Origin: Thiomicrorhabdus sp965602805
Lineage (GTDB): Bacteria > Pseudomonadota > Gammaproteobacteria > Thiomicrospirales > Thiomicrospiraceae
Reading direction: 5' to 3'
Length of the DNA: 64,000 bases
Assembly: GCA_965602805.1 (NCBI GenBank)
Contig: CBFCZK010000009.1
Location: 1 to 64,000, forward strand
Part shown: one piece after another, positions 52,050 to 61,153 of the stretch
Position numbering within the stretch: position 1 is the stretch's first letter
Layout of the letters: every line of letters starts with the position of its first letter
Program-made: the position numbers and the translations under genes
Notes under the pieces: model-generated
What the model saw: the letters and a program-made list of their open reading frames with translations, nothing else
What the model was told of the DNA's origin: nothing
Database searches by the model: none

Positions 52050-52595
52050 ATGAACTGGAAAAATACAAATCAACGTTATGGTTTTATATCGATAGCGATG
52101 CACTGGTTGATGTTTCTGCTGATTGCGGTGACGTTTGCGAGTATTGAGTTGCGTGAACTATTTGAAAAAGGCACCGAAACTCGGGATGCCTTTAAAACTT
52201 GGCATTTTATGTTGGGCTTGACCGTTTTAGCCCTGGTGAGTGTGCGTGTCGTCATGGTTGTTATGCAAAAAACGCCAACAATCACCCCTACGCCTCAGGC
52301 TTTACAACAGAGTTTGGCTAAGGTCGTGCATGGTCTTTTGTACCTGTTTATGTTTTTTATGCCGATTGCGGGTTGGTTGGTTTTAAGCGGGGAGGGTAAA
52401 GTGATTCCCTTTTACGGTTTATCACTCCCTGCTTTAATGGCAGAGAATAAAGAACTGGCGGATACGATTGAAGAAATTCACGAAACAGGTGGTCTGCTGG
52501 GGTATTGGTTGATTGGTTTACACGCTGTTGCAGCACTGTTTCACCACTATGTTCTCAAAGACAATACCTTACTAAGAATGCTACCTAAAAGGTAA
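52050..52595 (+). CDS. Cytochrome b561 family protein
   Basis: A 181-residue inner-membrane dihaem cytochrome of the bacterial b561 (CybB) type with four helices (about 10-30, 45-67, 85-108, 138-160). Candidate haem ligands are His in AMHWLMF, KTWHFMLG, VVHGLLYLF and GLHAVAALFHH. The start is ATG 52050 with GGGGG upstream. It transfers electrons between quinone and periplasmic or soluble partners; next to two fcc operons it may carry electrons from sulfide oxidation, which is inference. Confidence 0.88.
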   Translation: MNWKNTNQRYGFISIAMHWLMFLLIAVTFASIELRELFEKGTETRDAFKTWHFMLGLTVLALVSVRVVMVVMQKTPTITPTPQALQQSLAKVVHGLLYLFMFFMPIAGWLVLSGEGKVIPFYGLSLPALMAENKELADTIEEIHETGGLLGYWLIGLHAVAALFHHYVLKDNTLLRMLPKR

Positions 52596-52614
52596 AGCTT
52601 TGTTTGAAGCGTTT

Positions 52615-53115
52615 TTACTCGATTAAGAGGTCTTCAAAAAAGAATGCCACTAATTCATGCCGGCCTGCAATGCCGGCTTTTTTATAGACGTTAGATGCTT
52701 GTTGCCTGACAGTTTTTTCTTTGGTCTCTCGAACCGTGGCGATTTCATCCAGTGTTAAGCCTTTCAATAACAGTAAAGAAACCTCTTTTTCACTGGCCGT
52801 GAGTTTCCAGTTTTCAAACTGAGCTTGAATTATTTTAGAAAATTCACCCATCAATTTTTTGGTTTGATGTTGTGCTGTATTAAGCGCTTCTTGAGCTTCA
52901 GATAGAGTACTATCCATGACTTGAAGTTTGTTTTTGTTGCGTAAATCAGAAAAAAGTAACACACCAAAAGCCGCCAATGAAGTCAGTCCCATGACCATTT
53001 CCACAAGAATATGGGCGTTGATGCCACCCATTCCATGCCAATCATAGAGAATATCCACAGAAGAGATTAAGAAGAGGATAATAAATACCCCTAAACTAAA
53101 TCGAATTGCATTCAT
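52615..53115 (-). CDS. Membrane-anchored LuxR-type transcription regulator
   Basis: A 166-residue protein with two membrane helices (about 5-22 and 35-60), a coiled-coil linker (about 65-95) and a LuxR helix-turn-helix (WKLTASEKEVSLLLLKGLTLDEIA ... KEKTVRQQASNVYKKAG). It has no receiver domain, so signalling would pass through the membrane segment. The start is taken as ATG 53115, preceded by GAAGG. It is convergent with the b561 gene, and a role in controlling the neighbouring fcc and b561 genes is a guess from position. Confidence 0.83.
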   Translation of the reverse strand: MNAIRFSLGVFIILFLISSVDILYDWHGMGGINAHILVEMVMGLTSLAAFGVLLFSDLRNKNKLQVMDSTLSEAQEALNTAQHQTKKLMGEFSKIIQAQFENWKLTASEKEVSLLLLKGLTLDEIATVRETKEKTVRQQASNVYKKAGIAGRHELVAFFFEDLLIE

Positions 53116-53255
53116 GTTCAAACCTTCCATCCTTATGATTTAATTAACTCTTTTACTGATTATTTTACATAACGGGCCGCGCAATAGAAAATCCGTCATT
53201 AAAGACCTAAACCCAGTATCATAAACACAGTTTAATCCTTGAATATGAAACGAAT

Positions 53256-54482
53256 ATGAAAATCCTCCTTGGTGTTACCGGTGGTATTGCCGCTTATAAA
53301 TCTTTAGAATTAACGCGCTTGTTTATTAAGGCCGGTTTTCAAGTGCAAGTTGTTATGACTTCCGGTGCCAAGGAGTTTATTCAACCGCTCTCTTTTCAAG
53401 CCTTATCAGGCAATCCTGTGCGTGATAGTTTGTTTGATGCCAATCAAGAAGCTGGCATGGGGCATATTGAGCTGGCGCGCTGGGCGGATCAGATTGTGAT
53501 TGCACCGGCTTCTGCAGAAACCCTGGCCAAATTGCGCATGGGGCGTGCCGATGATTTGTTGACGACTTTGGTCTTAGCGACTGATAAACCGATTATGCTT
53601 GCACCGGCGATGAATCGTCTCATGTGGGGCAATGAAGCGACGCAAGATAATGTACAGGTCTTAAAGCAGCGTGGTTTTACACTGTTAGAACCGGCAGAAG
53701 GTGAGCAGGCCTGTGGCGAAGTCGGTGCGGGCAGAATGCCTGAGCCTTTGGCTATTTTTGATGCCGTTGTCGACTTTCAAACACGCTTTCAAGAACAGCA
53801 AAAACAAACTGACCAGGCCTGGTCAGATGCTAAAAGCTTCTGGTTGAGTAAAAAACTGTTAATAACAGCCGGCCCGACTTTTGAAGACATTGATCCCGTG
53901 CGTTTTATCGGCAATCGTAGTTCTGGCAAAATGGGCTTTGCCATTGCCGAAATTGCGGCTAAGTTAGGAGCAGAGGTTACCGTAATCGCGGGACCGATTC
54001 AATTAGTAACGCCTTTAAATGTAGAGCGTATTAATGTGCGCAGTGCTGAGCAAATGTTCAGCGCCGTACAGTCGTCTTATGCGGATATTGATTGCTTTAT
54101 CAGCGCCGCCGCCGTCGCCGATTTTAGAGTCGCGCAGCCCGCCGAACAGAAATTAAAGAAACAACCAGGCCTAGATAACATGACGTTAGAGTTGGTTAAA
54201 AACCCTGATATTGTTGCTTGGGTGGCAGAGCAAAGTGGTAAACCCTATGTGGTCGGTTTTGCTGCAGAAACACAGAATGTCATTGAGTATGCCAGAGACA
54301 AGTTACAGCGCAAAAATCTCGATATGATTTGTGCGAATCAAGTGGGTGACTCTCAGGGGTTTGAACAGAATGATAATACTTTAACCTTAATTACAGCGTC
54401 AGAAGAAGTCGTTCAACCTCTTTCGAGTAAAACTCAGCAAGCCATCGCCTTGTTAGCTTTTATTGCTAAGCAATCATTTTAG
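53256..54482 (+). CDS. coaBC: Bifunctional phosphopantothenoylcysteine decarboxylase/synthetase CoaBC
   Basis: CoaBC couples 4'-phosphopantothenate to cysteine (CoaB, C-terminal) and decarboxylates the product (CoaC, N-terminal FMN domain). Conserved are ILLGVTGGIAAYKSLELTR, LAPAMNRLMW, ACGEVGAGRM with the active Cys, and in CoaB ITAGPTFEDIDPVRFIGNRSSGKMG and ISAAAVADF. The linker (about 180-198) contains TDQAWSD, encoded by a palindrome copy, and a degenerate copy lies at 54163. dut is 4 kb downstream; they are adjacent in E. coli. Confidence 0.95.
   Translation: MKILLGVTGGIAAYKSLELTRLFIKAGFQVQVVMTSGAKEFIQPLSFQALSGNPVRDSLFDANQEAGMGHIELARWADQIVIAPASAETLAKLRMGRADDLLTTLVLATDKPIMLAPAMNRLMWGNEATQDNVQVLKQRGFTLLEPAEGEQACGEVGAGRMPEPLAIFDAVVDFQTRFQEQQKQTDQAWSDAKSFWLSKKLLITAGPTFEDIDPVRFIGNRSSGKMGFAIAEIAAKLGAEVTVIAGPIQLVTPLNVERINVRSAEQMFSAVQSSYADIDCFISAAAVADFRVAQPAEQKLKKQPGLDNMTLELVKNPDIVAWVAEQSGKPYVVGFAAETQNVIEYARDKLQRKNLDMICANQVGDSQGFEQNDNTLTLITASEEVVQPLSSKTQQAIALLAFIAKQSF
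53809..53826. repeat. Iterated palindrome copy inside coaBC, 18-bp symmetric
   Basis: CTGACCAGGCCTGGTCAG in the CoaC-CoaB linker, translated DQAW. Confidence 0.9.
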
Positions 54483-54554
54483 GGCTTTGTTAACAGACCT
54501 GCGTGACAGTCTTGCGCACCAGGCCTGCTTAACAGCTCTGTTTAAAAAATCCGT

Positions 54555-55931
54555 TTAACATTCCACCCAAGTCACCGCCAAACCACCTAAAGAGGTTTCT
54601 TTGTATTTATGAGACATCTCATCGCCGGTTTTCTTCATCGCAGCAATACAATTATCCAGTGGCATAATGTGTTCACCACTTTCACGGATGGCGATACTGG
54701 CCGCGGTAAATGCTTTAATCGCGCCAAAGCCATTACGTTCAATGCACGGTACTTGCACTAAGCCTTTAACGGGATCGCATGTCATGCCTAAGTGATGTTC
54801 CAAAGCCATTTCCGCAGCTTGTTCAATTTGCTGAACGGTTCCACCACGTACTGCACATAATCCCGCCGCTGCCATGGCGGCAGCCGAACCAACTTCACCC
54901 TGACAGCCGACTTCTGCACCCGAGATAGAGCTACGATGTTTGATAATGCCCCCCACCGCGGCGGAGGTCAGTAGAAAGGTTTTAACATCCTCAAAGGTGC
55001 CACTTTCGTGAATCATAAAATGGTAAAGAATGGCGGGAATGACGCCGGCCGCACCATTGGTCGGCGCGGTGACCACCATGTGGCCATCGGCATTTTCTTC
55101 ATTCACTGCCATAGCATAAGCGCATAACCAATCATTAACGGTGTTCGGGTTTTCGTCATGTAATAGTTGTTGATGCAAGTTTTTAGCGCGTCGTTTTACA
55201 TTGAGACCACCTGGCAAAATGCCTGTGGCATTCAGGCCATTTTCTACACAAGTCTTCATCGCGTTCCAAAGGTCTTGTAAAGCTTGATCGAGTTGTTCAG
55301 CGGAAATATGTACCAGCTCATTCGATAGTTTCATTTCAGCAATGGATAAACCACGCTCGAGCGCCATCTCCATCATCGAGTTTGCAGAGTTAAACGGGTA
55401 GGGATATTGTTTGGCAGGGTGGTTTTTGATAGGCGCTTCAATCTGGTCTATTTCGGCCAGCGTTGAGATAAATCCACCGCCAATCGAGAAGTAAGTTTCC
55501 GAGAATATGATTTGCTGACGTTCATCAATACATTCAAAAATAAGGCCGTTGGGATGCTGTGGTAGCGCATCTTTAAAGTCAAAGACGACATCATCTGCTG
55601 GATGAAACAAGACTGTTTGTGTGGCCGTCAGTTGCAGAGTGCTGGTTTGATATAAGTTTTCCGTTAAGCTTTTAACATCGGTGCTCGCCAGTTCGTGTGG
55701 TAAATAACCGTGCATGCCCAAAACCACGGCTTTGTCTGTCGCATGGCCGTGTCCGGTAAACGCCAGAGAGCCTTTTAGAATACAGCGCAACTGGAGTGGC
55801 TGGCTTTCGAGTATCGGTAGCTGTAGTTTGAGCTTGTTTACAAAGTCCTGAGCAGCGACCATCGGCCCCATGGTATGTGAACTCGATGGGCCTATACCGA
55901 TTTTAAATATATCTAAGACACCGATAAACAT
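54555..55931 (-). CDS. sdaA: L-serine ammonia-lyase (iron-sulfur type)
   Basis: A 458-residue single-chain serine deaminase that converts L-serine to pyruvate and ammonia. The family signatures are DIFKIGIGPSSSHTMGPM at the N-terminus (beta domain), GAEVGCQGEVGSAAAMAAAG and CDPVKGLVQVPCIERN, whose cysteines hold the 4Fe-4S cluster. The AGCS transporter gene lies upstream on the same strand, 193 bp away with a palindrome between, so uptake and deamination of small amino acids may be linked. Confidence 0.95.
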   Translation of the reverse strand: MFIGVLDIFKIGIGPSSSHTMGPMVAAQDFVNKLKLQLPILESQPLQLRCILKGSLAFTGHGHATDKAVVLGMHGYLPHELASTDVKSLTENLYQTSTLQLTATQTVLFHPADDVVFDFKDALPQHPNGLIFECIDERQQIIFSETYFSIGGGFISTLAEIDQIEAPIKNHPAKQYPYPFNSANSMMEMALERGLSIAEMKLSNELVHISAEQLDQALQDLWNAMKTCVENGLNATGILPGGLNVKRRAKNLHQQLLHDENPNTVNDWLCAYAMAVNEENADGHMVVTAPTNGAAGVIPAILYHFMIHESGTFEDVKTFLLTSAAVGGIIKHRSSISGAEVGCQGEVGSAAAMAAAGLCAVRGGTVQQIEQAAEMALEHHLGMTCDPVKGLVQVPCIERNGFGAIKAFTAASIAIRESGEHIMPLDNCIAAMKKTGDEMSHKYKETSLGGLAVTWVEC

Positions 55932-56063
55932 ACTGATTCTTCCTGGTTTTAAGTGGTTTATTTGAATTTAAATTGATTTTAGGCTGATTAATATGCCAGA
56001 AAACAGGCAAGATAAAAACCTGTTTTATCTTACGGGATTGAGTCAGATAGCTCTGCTATAAAT

Positions 56064-56085
56064 AACTGACCAGGCCTGGTCAGTT
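56064..56085. repeat. Iterated palindrome copy, 22-bp symmetric
   Basis: The exact core extended by AACTG and its complement, in the gap between the AGCS and sdaA genes. Confidence 0.9.
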
Positions 56086-56124
56086 GGTTTTTAAATGTTT
56101 TAGAGCACTTTAGACAGAGTTTAA

Positions 56125-57465
56125 TTACTTTCTTTGCGCTTGGCTGAGCTTGATAATAATCGGTGATAGCACCAGTAAGGCAATTAAGTTGGGAATAGCC
56201 ATCAGGGCATTTAATACGTCCGCCAAAATCAAGACGGTATTAAAGTGATTCGACAGCGCAGCGCCGGCAAAGACCGCCAGTACCCAGAGAATGCGGTAGC
56301 CTGTAATGACTTTGGTACCGGCTAAATATTCGGCACAACGTTCCCCGTAATAACTCCAGCCAAGTAAGGTCGTAAAGGCAAATACCGCTAAGGAAACGGC
56401 GACTACGACCGCACCAAAATTGGAGCCTAAGCCCGTCGCAAAGGCTAAAGCAGTCAAGGGTGAGCCGGTTTCACCACTTTGCCATACTCCGGTTACCATA
56501 ATCACTAAAACGGTCATGGTACAGAGGATGATGGTATCAATAAACGTCCCAAGCATGGCAATGTGACCTTGCTCAACCGGGTCATTGGTTTTCGCGGCGG
56601 CGTGGGCAATCGGCGCGGTTCCCATGCCAGCCTCATTGGAGAATACGCCACGAGCGACACCAAATTGCATGGCTAAAATAATGCTTGCACCTGCAAAACC
56701 GCCAGCAGCGGCACTGCCAGTGAAAGCGCTTTCGACAATGGTCACCAAAGCGCCAGGCAGTTGGTCAATGTAGGCACCTAAAATATACAGTGAAAAACCA
56801 ATATAGAGAATGGCCATAATCGGCACTAAAGCTGTCGCGGTATGCGCGATGCGTCGAATCCCACCGAACATCACTAAGCCCACGAGTACCATCAAGACAA
56901 TACCGGTAACCTGGTTGTCAAAACCAAAGGCCGTTTCCATCGCGCCAGCTACGGCATTAGCTTGCACCATATTACCAATCCCAAATGCGGCGATGGTACC
57001 GAACAGTGCAAACGCCACGGCAAGCGGTTTCCACTTTTCACCCATACCATTTTTAATGTAATACATCGGGCCACCGACGTGGCGACCTTCGTCATCGGTT
57101 TCACGGTATTTAACCGCTAAAACAGCTTCACTGTATTTGGTTGCCATGCCGACTAACGCCGTCATCCACATCCAGAAAATTGCACCTGGGCCACCAATAA
57201 ACAGGGCGGCGGCCACGCCGGCGATATTACCCGTACCGACCGTGGCGGCCATGGCGGTCATAAGGGCTGCAAATGGACTGATATCACCTTCGGCCTTGGA
57301 GTCTCGGCGTTTCCATAAAAGACTGAAGGCGTAGAAGAGGTTTCTCAACGGCAGAAAACGCAAACGAATCGTCAGGTACAGTCCCGTGCCCAATAGCAGA
57401 ATCAGCATGGCTGGTCCCCAAGCCCAGCTGCTGGCGGTGGATAAGATGTCGTTGATGCTTTGCAT
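56125..57465 (-). CDS. AGCS family sodium:alanine/glycine symporter
   Basis: A 446-residue inner-membrane transporter with about ten helices and the AGCS signatures ATVGTGNIAGVAAALFIGGPG, MWMTALVGMATKYSEAVLAVKYR and GVARGVFSNEAGMGTAPIAHA. It imports alanine, glycine or D-alanine with sodium. Upstream (57466-57689) I looked for a glycine riboswitch and found none. Confidence 0.94.
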   Translation of the reverse strand: MQSINDILSTASSWAWGPAMLILLLGTGLYLTIRLRFLPLRNLFYAFSLLWKRRDSKAEGDISPFAALMTAMAATVGTGNIAGVAAALFIGGPGAIFWMWMTALVGMATKYSEAVLAVKYRETDDEGRHVGGPMYYIKNGMGEKWKPLAVAFALFGTIAAFGIGNMVQANAVAGAMETAFGFDNQVTGIVLMVLVGLVMFGGIRRIAHTATALVPIMAILYIGFSLYILGAYIDQLPGALVTIVESAFTGSAAAGGFAGASIILAMQFGVARGVFSNEAGMGTAPIAHAAAKTNDPVEQGHIAMLGTFIDTIILCTMTVLVIMVTGVWQSGETGSPLTALAFATGLGSNFGAVVVAVSLAVFAFTTLLGWSYYGERCAEYLAGTKVITGYRILWVLAVFAGAALSNHFNTVLILADVLNALMAIPNLIALLVLSPIIIKLSQAQRK

Positions 57466-57689
57466 AATCTGTTTTCCTAAAATATCTGAGAAGGTTTTAG
57501 AGGTTTTTATAAGGTTTTAAGTAAATTACCTGGAAAGAGGACGTTTGTCGAGAAGAAGAGATTTATCCCTGGGCTAGAGACATCGCTGTAAGCCTAAATT
57601 CTTAGGTCTTAAGTACTATGGTCTGGCTTTGATTTACGAGGAGTATTGAGGCACAATATGCGGCTTAAATACTTCTTTAGAGTGGCCTT

Positions 57690-58484
57690 ATGTTAAAACT
57701 TGTTGTCACCGATTTAGACGGGACTTTACTCGATCACCATCATCAAATTACGCCGATTTGTAAACAGGCATTACAGGCGGTTGATGCGTTGGGCATTCAA
57801 GTCATGTTGGCCACAGGTCGTCATTTCCAAGATGTTTTTACATTAGCCCAGCAACTCGAGATTGATACCTGTTTGATTACCTCGAATGGCGCACGCGTGC
57901 ATAATAATCTCGGTGAATCATTATATGAAAATCATATTCCAGGGAGTTTGGCATCACAAGTTCTAGCGATAAGTGCCGGGTTTGGCGTGCATCGGAATAT
58001 TTATCAAGGTGAGAATTGGTGGGTGGAAACCCCTAATGAACCTCTGTTAGCGATTCATCACAGTTCGCAGTTCAGCTATCAATTAACCGACTTTGCACAG
58101 CTCAATCCACAAGGTATTGATAAGTTTTATTTTTATGCTGAACATGATCAATTATTGCCACTTGAGGCCGAGTTAAAAGCCCAATTGGGTGATGAGCTTT
58201 ATATTACCTTTACGACTGAGCATTATCTTGAAGTGATGAATAAAGGCGTGTCTAAAGGTCAGGCATTGCAGACTATTTTACAGCGTAGAGGGGTTCACCC
58301 AAGTGAAGTCATGGCGTTTGGTGATGGCTTTAATGATATTGATATGTTGCAAATGGTCGGTGAACCAGTGGTGATGCAGAATGCCCATTCCGATATCAAA
58401 CGCTTGTTAAAAGATGCGATGATTGCCCCCGCGAACAGTGAAAATGGCGTGGCTCAGCATCTGCATAAAACGGTGTTAGGTTAG
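57690..58484 (+). CDS. Cof-type HAD-superfamily phosphatase
   Basis: A 264-residue HAD hydrolase with the nucleophile motif VVTDLDGTLLD (Asp8/Asp10 region), motif II in LATGR, and motif III/IV MAFGDGFNDIDML, plus a C2-type cap. It resembles E. coli YidA/Cof, which dephosphorylate sugar phosphates or flavin-type metabolites. Exact substrate unknown. It lies 88 bp upstream of dut. Confidence 0.9.
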   Translation: MLKLVVTDLDGTLLDHHHQITPICKQALQAVDALGIQVMLATGRHFQDVFTLAQQLEIDTCLITSNGARVHNNLGESLYENHIPGSLASQVLAISAGFGVHRNIYQGENWWVETPNEPLLAIHHSSQFSYQLTDFAQLNPQGIDKFYFYAEHDQLLPLEAELKAQLGDELYITFTTEHYLEVMNKGVSKGQALQTILQRRGVHPSEVMAFGDGFNDIDMLQMVGEPVVMQNAHSDIKRLLKDAMIAPANSENGVAQHLHKTVLG

Positions 58485-58572
58485 TCATACGAGGGCTGAA
58501 AATGGCGGGTCTGTCGTAAAATATACAACAAAATTAATAAAATATTCAATCTAAATTATTCAAGGAAAGACC

Positions 58573-59034
58573 ATGACACTGCAAGTTCAATACAAGATTT
58601 TAGACAAACGCCTTGGCAATGAAATTGAAATGCCGCATTACGGCACTAAAGGCTCTGCGGGTTTAGATTTACGTGCGTGTCTTGATGAAGACTTAACGAT
58701 TGAGCCAGGTCAGACCGTATTGATTCCAACCGGCATGGCGATTCATTTAGATGATACTGGTTTGGCGGCGATGTTATTACCACGTTCGGGTTTAGGCCAT
58801 AAACACGGTATTGTCTTAGGGAATTTGGTCGGTTTGATTGATTCGGATTACCAAGGGCCATTAATGGTCTCATGTTGGAATCGCGGTGACACTGCGTACA
58901 CGGTAGAAATCGGTGAACGCATTGCACAAATGGTGATTGTGCCGGTTTTACAGCCGGTCTTTACCGAAGTTGAAAACTTTGGCGATGCAACAGAACGCGG
59001 TGAAGGTGGTTTTGGACATACGGGTAGTAAATAA
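58573..59034 (+). CDS. dut: Deoxyuridine triphosphatase Dut
   Basis: Dut hydrolyses dUTP to dUMP, preventing uracil incorporation into DNA. The 153-residue trimeric enzyme shows the five motifs: GSAGLDLRA (1), PRSGLGHKHG (2-3), GNLVGLIDSDYQGPL (3), ERIAQMVIVP (4) and RGEGGFGHTG (5). AAGGAAAG precedes the ATG. The transcript ends at a terminator whose 3' arm is part of a palindrome copy. Confidence 0.97.
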   Translation: MTLQVQYKILDKRLGNEIEMPHYGTKGSAGLDLRACLDEDLTIEPGQTVLIPTGMAIHLDDTGLAAMLLPRSGLGHKHGIVLGNLVGLIDSDYQGPLMVSCWNRGDTAYTVEIGERIAQMVIVPVLQPVFTEVENFGDATERGEGGFGHTGSK

Positions 59035-59117
59035 GGGCAGCAAGTAACGGCAACAAACAACAGGTATTAAAGCCAGCAGACTGTTCTCAAAATTGTTGCC
59101 ATAACAGCCTTAAAAAT

Positions 59118-59154
59118 AAAAACCACCAGAGCCGACCAGGCCTGGTGGTTTTTT
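59118..59154 (+). terminator. Terminator of dut sharing bases with the iterated palindrome
   Basis: AAAACCACCAG pairs with CTGGTGGTTTT around a 12-nt loop and ends in a T-run. The palindrome at 59135-59146 supplies the loop and the start of the 3' arm. Confidence 0.85.
59135..59146. repeat. Iterated palindrome copy within the dut terminator
   Basis: Exact ACCAGGCCTGGT; flanks not symmetric. Confidence 0.88.
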
Positions 59155-59187
59155 ATGCCTTGAAATAAAGATTAATTAAGCCTAGTT

Positions 59188-60399
59188 TTAAGGTGTTTTT
59201 TGAGCTGCTTGATTCGTTTTTACGAACTCGGCGATTTTATGCACCGCCAATATCAGCTGTTCTTCTGTGGTGGTATAAGCTAAACGTACATGTTGCTCTG
59301 CTTTAAAATTACCAAAGTCTCGACCAGGCGTAATGGCAACCCCCGTGACTTGCAATAAGTCAGAGCAAAACTGCTCGGCATTATCGGTGAATTCAGAAAC
59401 ATCCCAATACAGGTAAAACGCCCCTTGCGGCAGGGTTTTCAAGGTAAATCCAGCGGCTAACATGCTGTGATAAAGGGTGTTGCGACGTGCTTCAAAAACT
59501 TGACGGCGTTGTTCTAAATCGGCCAAAGCATCGGTTTCTAACACGCGTAAAGCGCCATATTGCGAAGGTGTTGGGGCGGCCAAAAACAGATTCTGTCCAA
59601 GACGATCTAGCACTGGCATAAGTGCGTCCGGGGCTACACACCAGCCTAATCTCCATCCCGTCATTCCAAAGAACTTCGAAAACGAATTAATTACAATGAC
59701 GTTCTCGGGTAAATTCTGATGTGCCAAGATACTTTCAGCAGGACGTTCGTACACCAGGCCTTGGTAGATTTCATCGACAATCAGGTAGCAATTTTTCTCG
59801 GCAAGAAAGTTGGCCATGGCCAGCAGTTCAACTTGTTCAATAATCGTCCCGGTTGGATTGGCAGGACTGGCGACCATTACGGCTTTAATGCCGTCTTGCC
59901 AGTGGTTTTTTAGTAAATTTGTATTCAACTGATATTGAGTGTCACAGCCGACGGGCACGCCAATCACCTCGCCTTGCAGCAGTTTTACAAACTGGCGATT
60001 ACACGGATAAGCGGGATCGCTCAGCAGGACTTTATCACGCGGATTGATAATGGCGCTTAGCACCATATGTAAAGCGCTGGAGGAGCCAGGGGTGATCATA
60101 ATGTTATTTGCAGAAACGTTGGCATGATAAAAGCTCTGGTAAAATTCTGCTAACTTTTCCCTTAACGCTGGCAATCCCATGGTAGGGGTGTAGTGCGTTA
60201 ATCCCAAAGTAGCCGCTTGCATGGCGGCTTCATGCACGCAGGCCAATGAGGGAAAGTCCGGTTCGCCGATTTCCATGTGAATAATCTGCTTTCCGGCCGC
60301 TTGCAACGCCTTGGCTTCACCGAGAATCTTCATGACGTGGAAGGGTTGAATCTGTTCGGCAATGTCGGCGATAGAGGCTTTAAAAGGGGGTTTATTCAT
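59188..60399 (-). CDS. Class I/II pyridoxal-phosphate aminotransferase
   Basis: A 403-residue fold-type I aminotransferase. The N-terminal MKILGEAKALQAAGKQIIHM and GEPDFPS, the PLP-region LTHYTPTMGLPALREKLA, the Asp/Tyr in IVDEIYQGLVYE and the Schiff-base Lys in NSFSKFFGMTGWRLGW are present. Such proteins transaminate alanine, aspartate or related amino acids; specificity is not readable. A degenerate palindrome (ACACCAGGCCTTGGT) lies at about 59751 within it. Confidence 0.9.
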   Translation of the reverse strand: MNKPPFKASIADIAEQIQPFHVMKILGEAKALQAAGKQIIHMEIGEPDFPSLACVHEAAMQAATLGLTHYTPTMGLPALREKLAEFYQSFYHANVSANNIMITPGSSSALHMVLSAIINPRDKVLLSDPAYPCNRQFVKLLQGEVIGVPVGCDTQYQLNTNLLKNHWQDGIKAVMVASPANPTGTIIEQVELLAMANFLAEKNCYLIVDEIYQGLVYERPAESILAHQNLPENVIVINSFSKFFGMTGWRLGWCVAPDALMPVLDRLGQNLFLAAPTPSQYGALRVLETDALADLEQRRQVFEARRNTLYHSMLAAGFTLKTLPQGAFYLYWDVSEFTDNAEQFCSDLLQVTGVAITPGRDFGNFKAEQHVRLAYTTTEEQLILAVHKIAEFVKTNQAAQKTP

Positions 60400-60575
60400 T
60401 GAGCAGCTGTCTTCTTTATTAGGTCTTTTGGCGAGATTTTAAGGCATTTAATCAAATAAAACTCAGAAACATATTATAGAGTGCATGCGCCATTAAACAA
60501 AATGCTTAGGTAGTGGTAAAATACCGCTAACTTATTTTCAATAAATTTAACGCTTGGATTGCCTTTTATAAAGTC

Positions 60576-60587
60576 ACCAGGCCTGGT
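60576..60587. repeat. Iterated palindrome copy abutting the yajQ ribosome-binding site
   Basis: Exact core ending 10 nt before ATG 60598; the AGGAG ribosome-binding sequence begins one base after the palindrome. Confidence 0.88.
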
Positions 60588-60597
60588 AGGAGTAAAC

Positions 60598-61083
60598 ATG
60601 CCTTCATTTGATATCGTTTCAGAACTGGATAAACACGAATTAACTAATGCAATTGATCAAGCCAATAAAGAAGTCACGACACGTTATGACTTTAAGGGCA
60701 CGGATTCAAAATTTGTTCTTAAAGATACGACCGTCACTCTGCATACGCAGTCGGATTTTCAATTAGATCAAATGTTTGATGTTTTGGTTCAAAAAGCCAA
60801 TCGACGTGGCATTGATATTAAGTGTATGGAACGCCAAGATGCCGATGTTCAACTTAAAACGGCCAAGCAAGATGTCGAGATGAAAGAAGGTCTGGATGCG
60901 GCGATGATTAAGAAAGTTATTAAAGCCATTAAAGACGCGAAACTTAAAGTACAGACGGCTGGTCAAGGCGACAGTGTTCGCGTCACCGGTAAAAAGCGCG
61001 ATGATTTGCAAGAAGTCATGCAGATGTTACGTGGCATGGAAGACCTTGAGCTGCCTTTGCAATTCAATAACTTTAGAGACTAA
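60598..61083 (+). CDS. yajQ: YajQ family nucleotide-binding protein
   Basis: A 161-residue UPF0234/YajQ protein of two ferredoxin-like folds, starting PSFDIVSELDKHELTNAI, with TTRYDFKGTDSKF and the C-terminal MRGMEDLELPLQFNNFRD. A Xanthomonas homologue binds c-di-GMP and acts in gene control; two GGDEF proteins are in this window, so a similar role is conceivable. ATG 60598 is the start, with AGGAG 7 nt upstream; the open frame continues further back across the palindrome. Confidence 0.94.
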   Translation: MPSFDIVSELDKHELTNAIDQANKEVTTRYDFKGTDSKFVLKDTTVTLHTQSDFQLDQMFDVLVQKANRRGIDIKCMERQDADVQLKTAKQDVEMKEGLDAAMIKKVIKAIKDAKLKVQTAGQGDSVRVTGKKRDDLQEVMQMLRGMEDLELPLQFNNFRD

Positions 61084-61153
61084 TTTTTAGAGACCTCTTC
61101 ACGAGTCAATGAACAGCTATAAATGGCTAAAAATTTTAGAGATACATATCCCC

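Noticed and set aside
57466..57689. Glycine riboswitch before the AGCS symporter
   Set aside because: The conserved glycine aptamer cores are not present on the minus strand.
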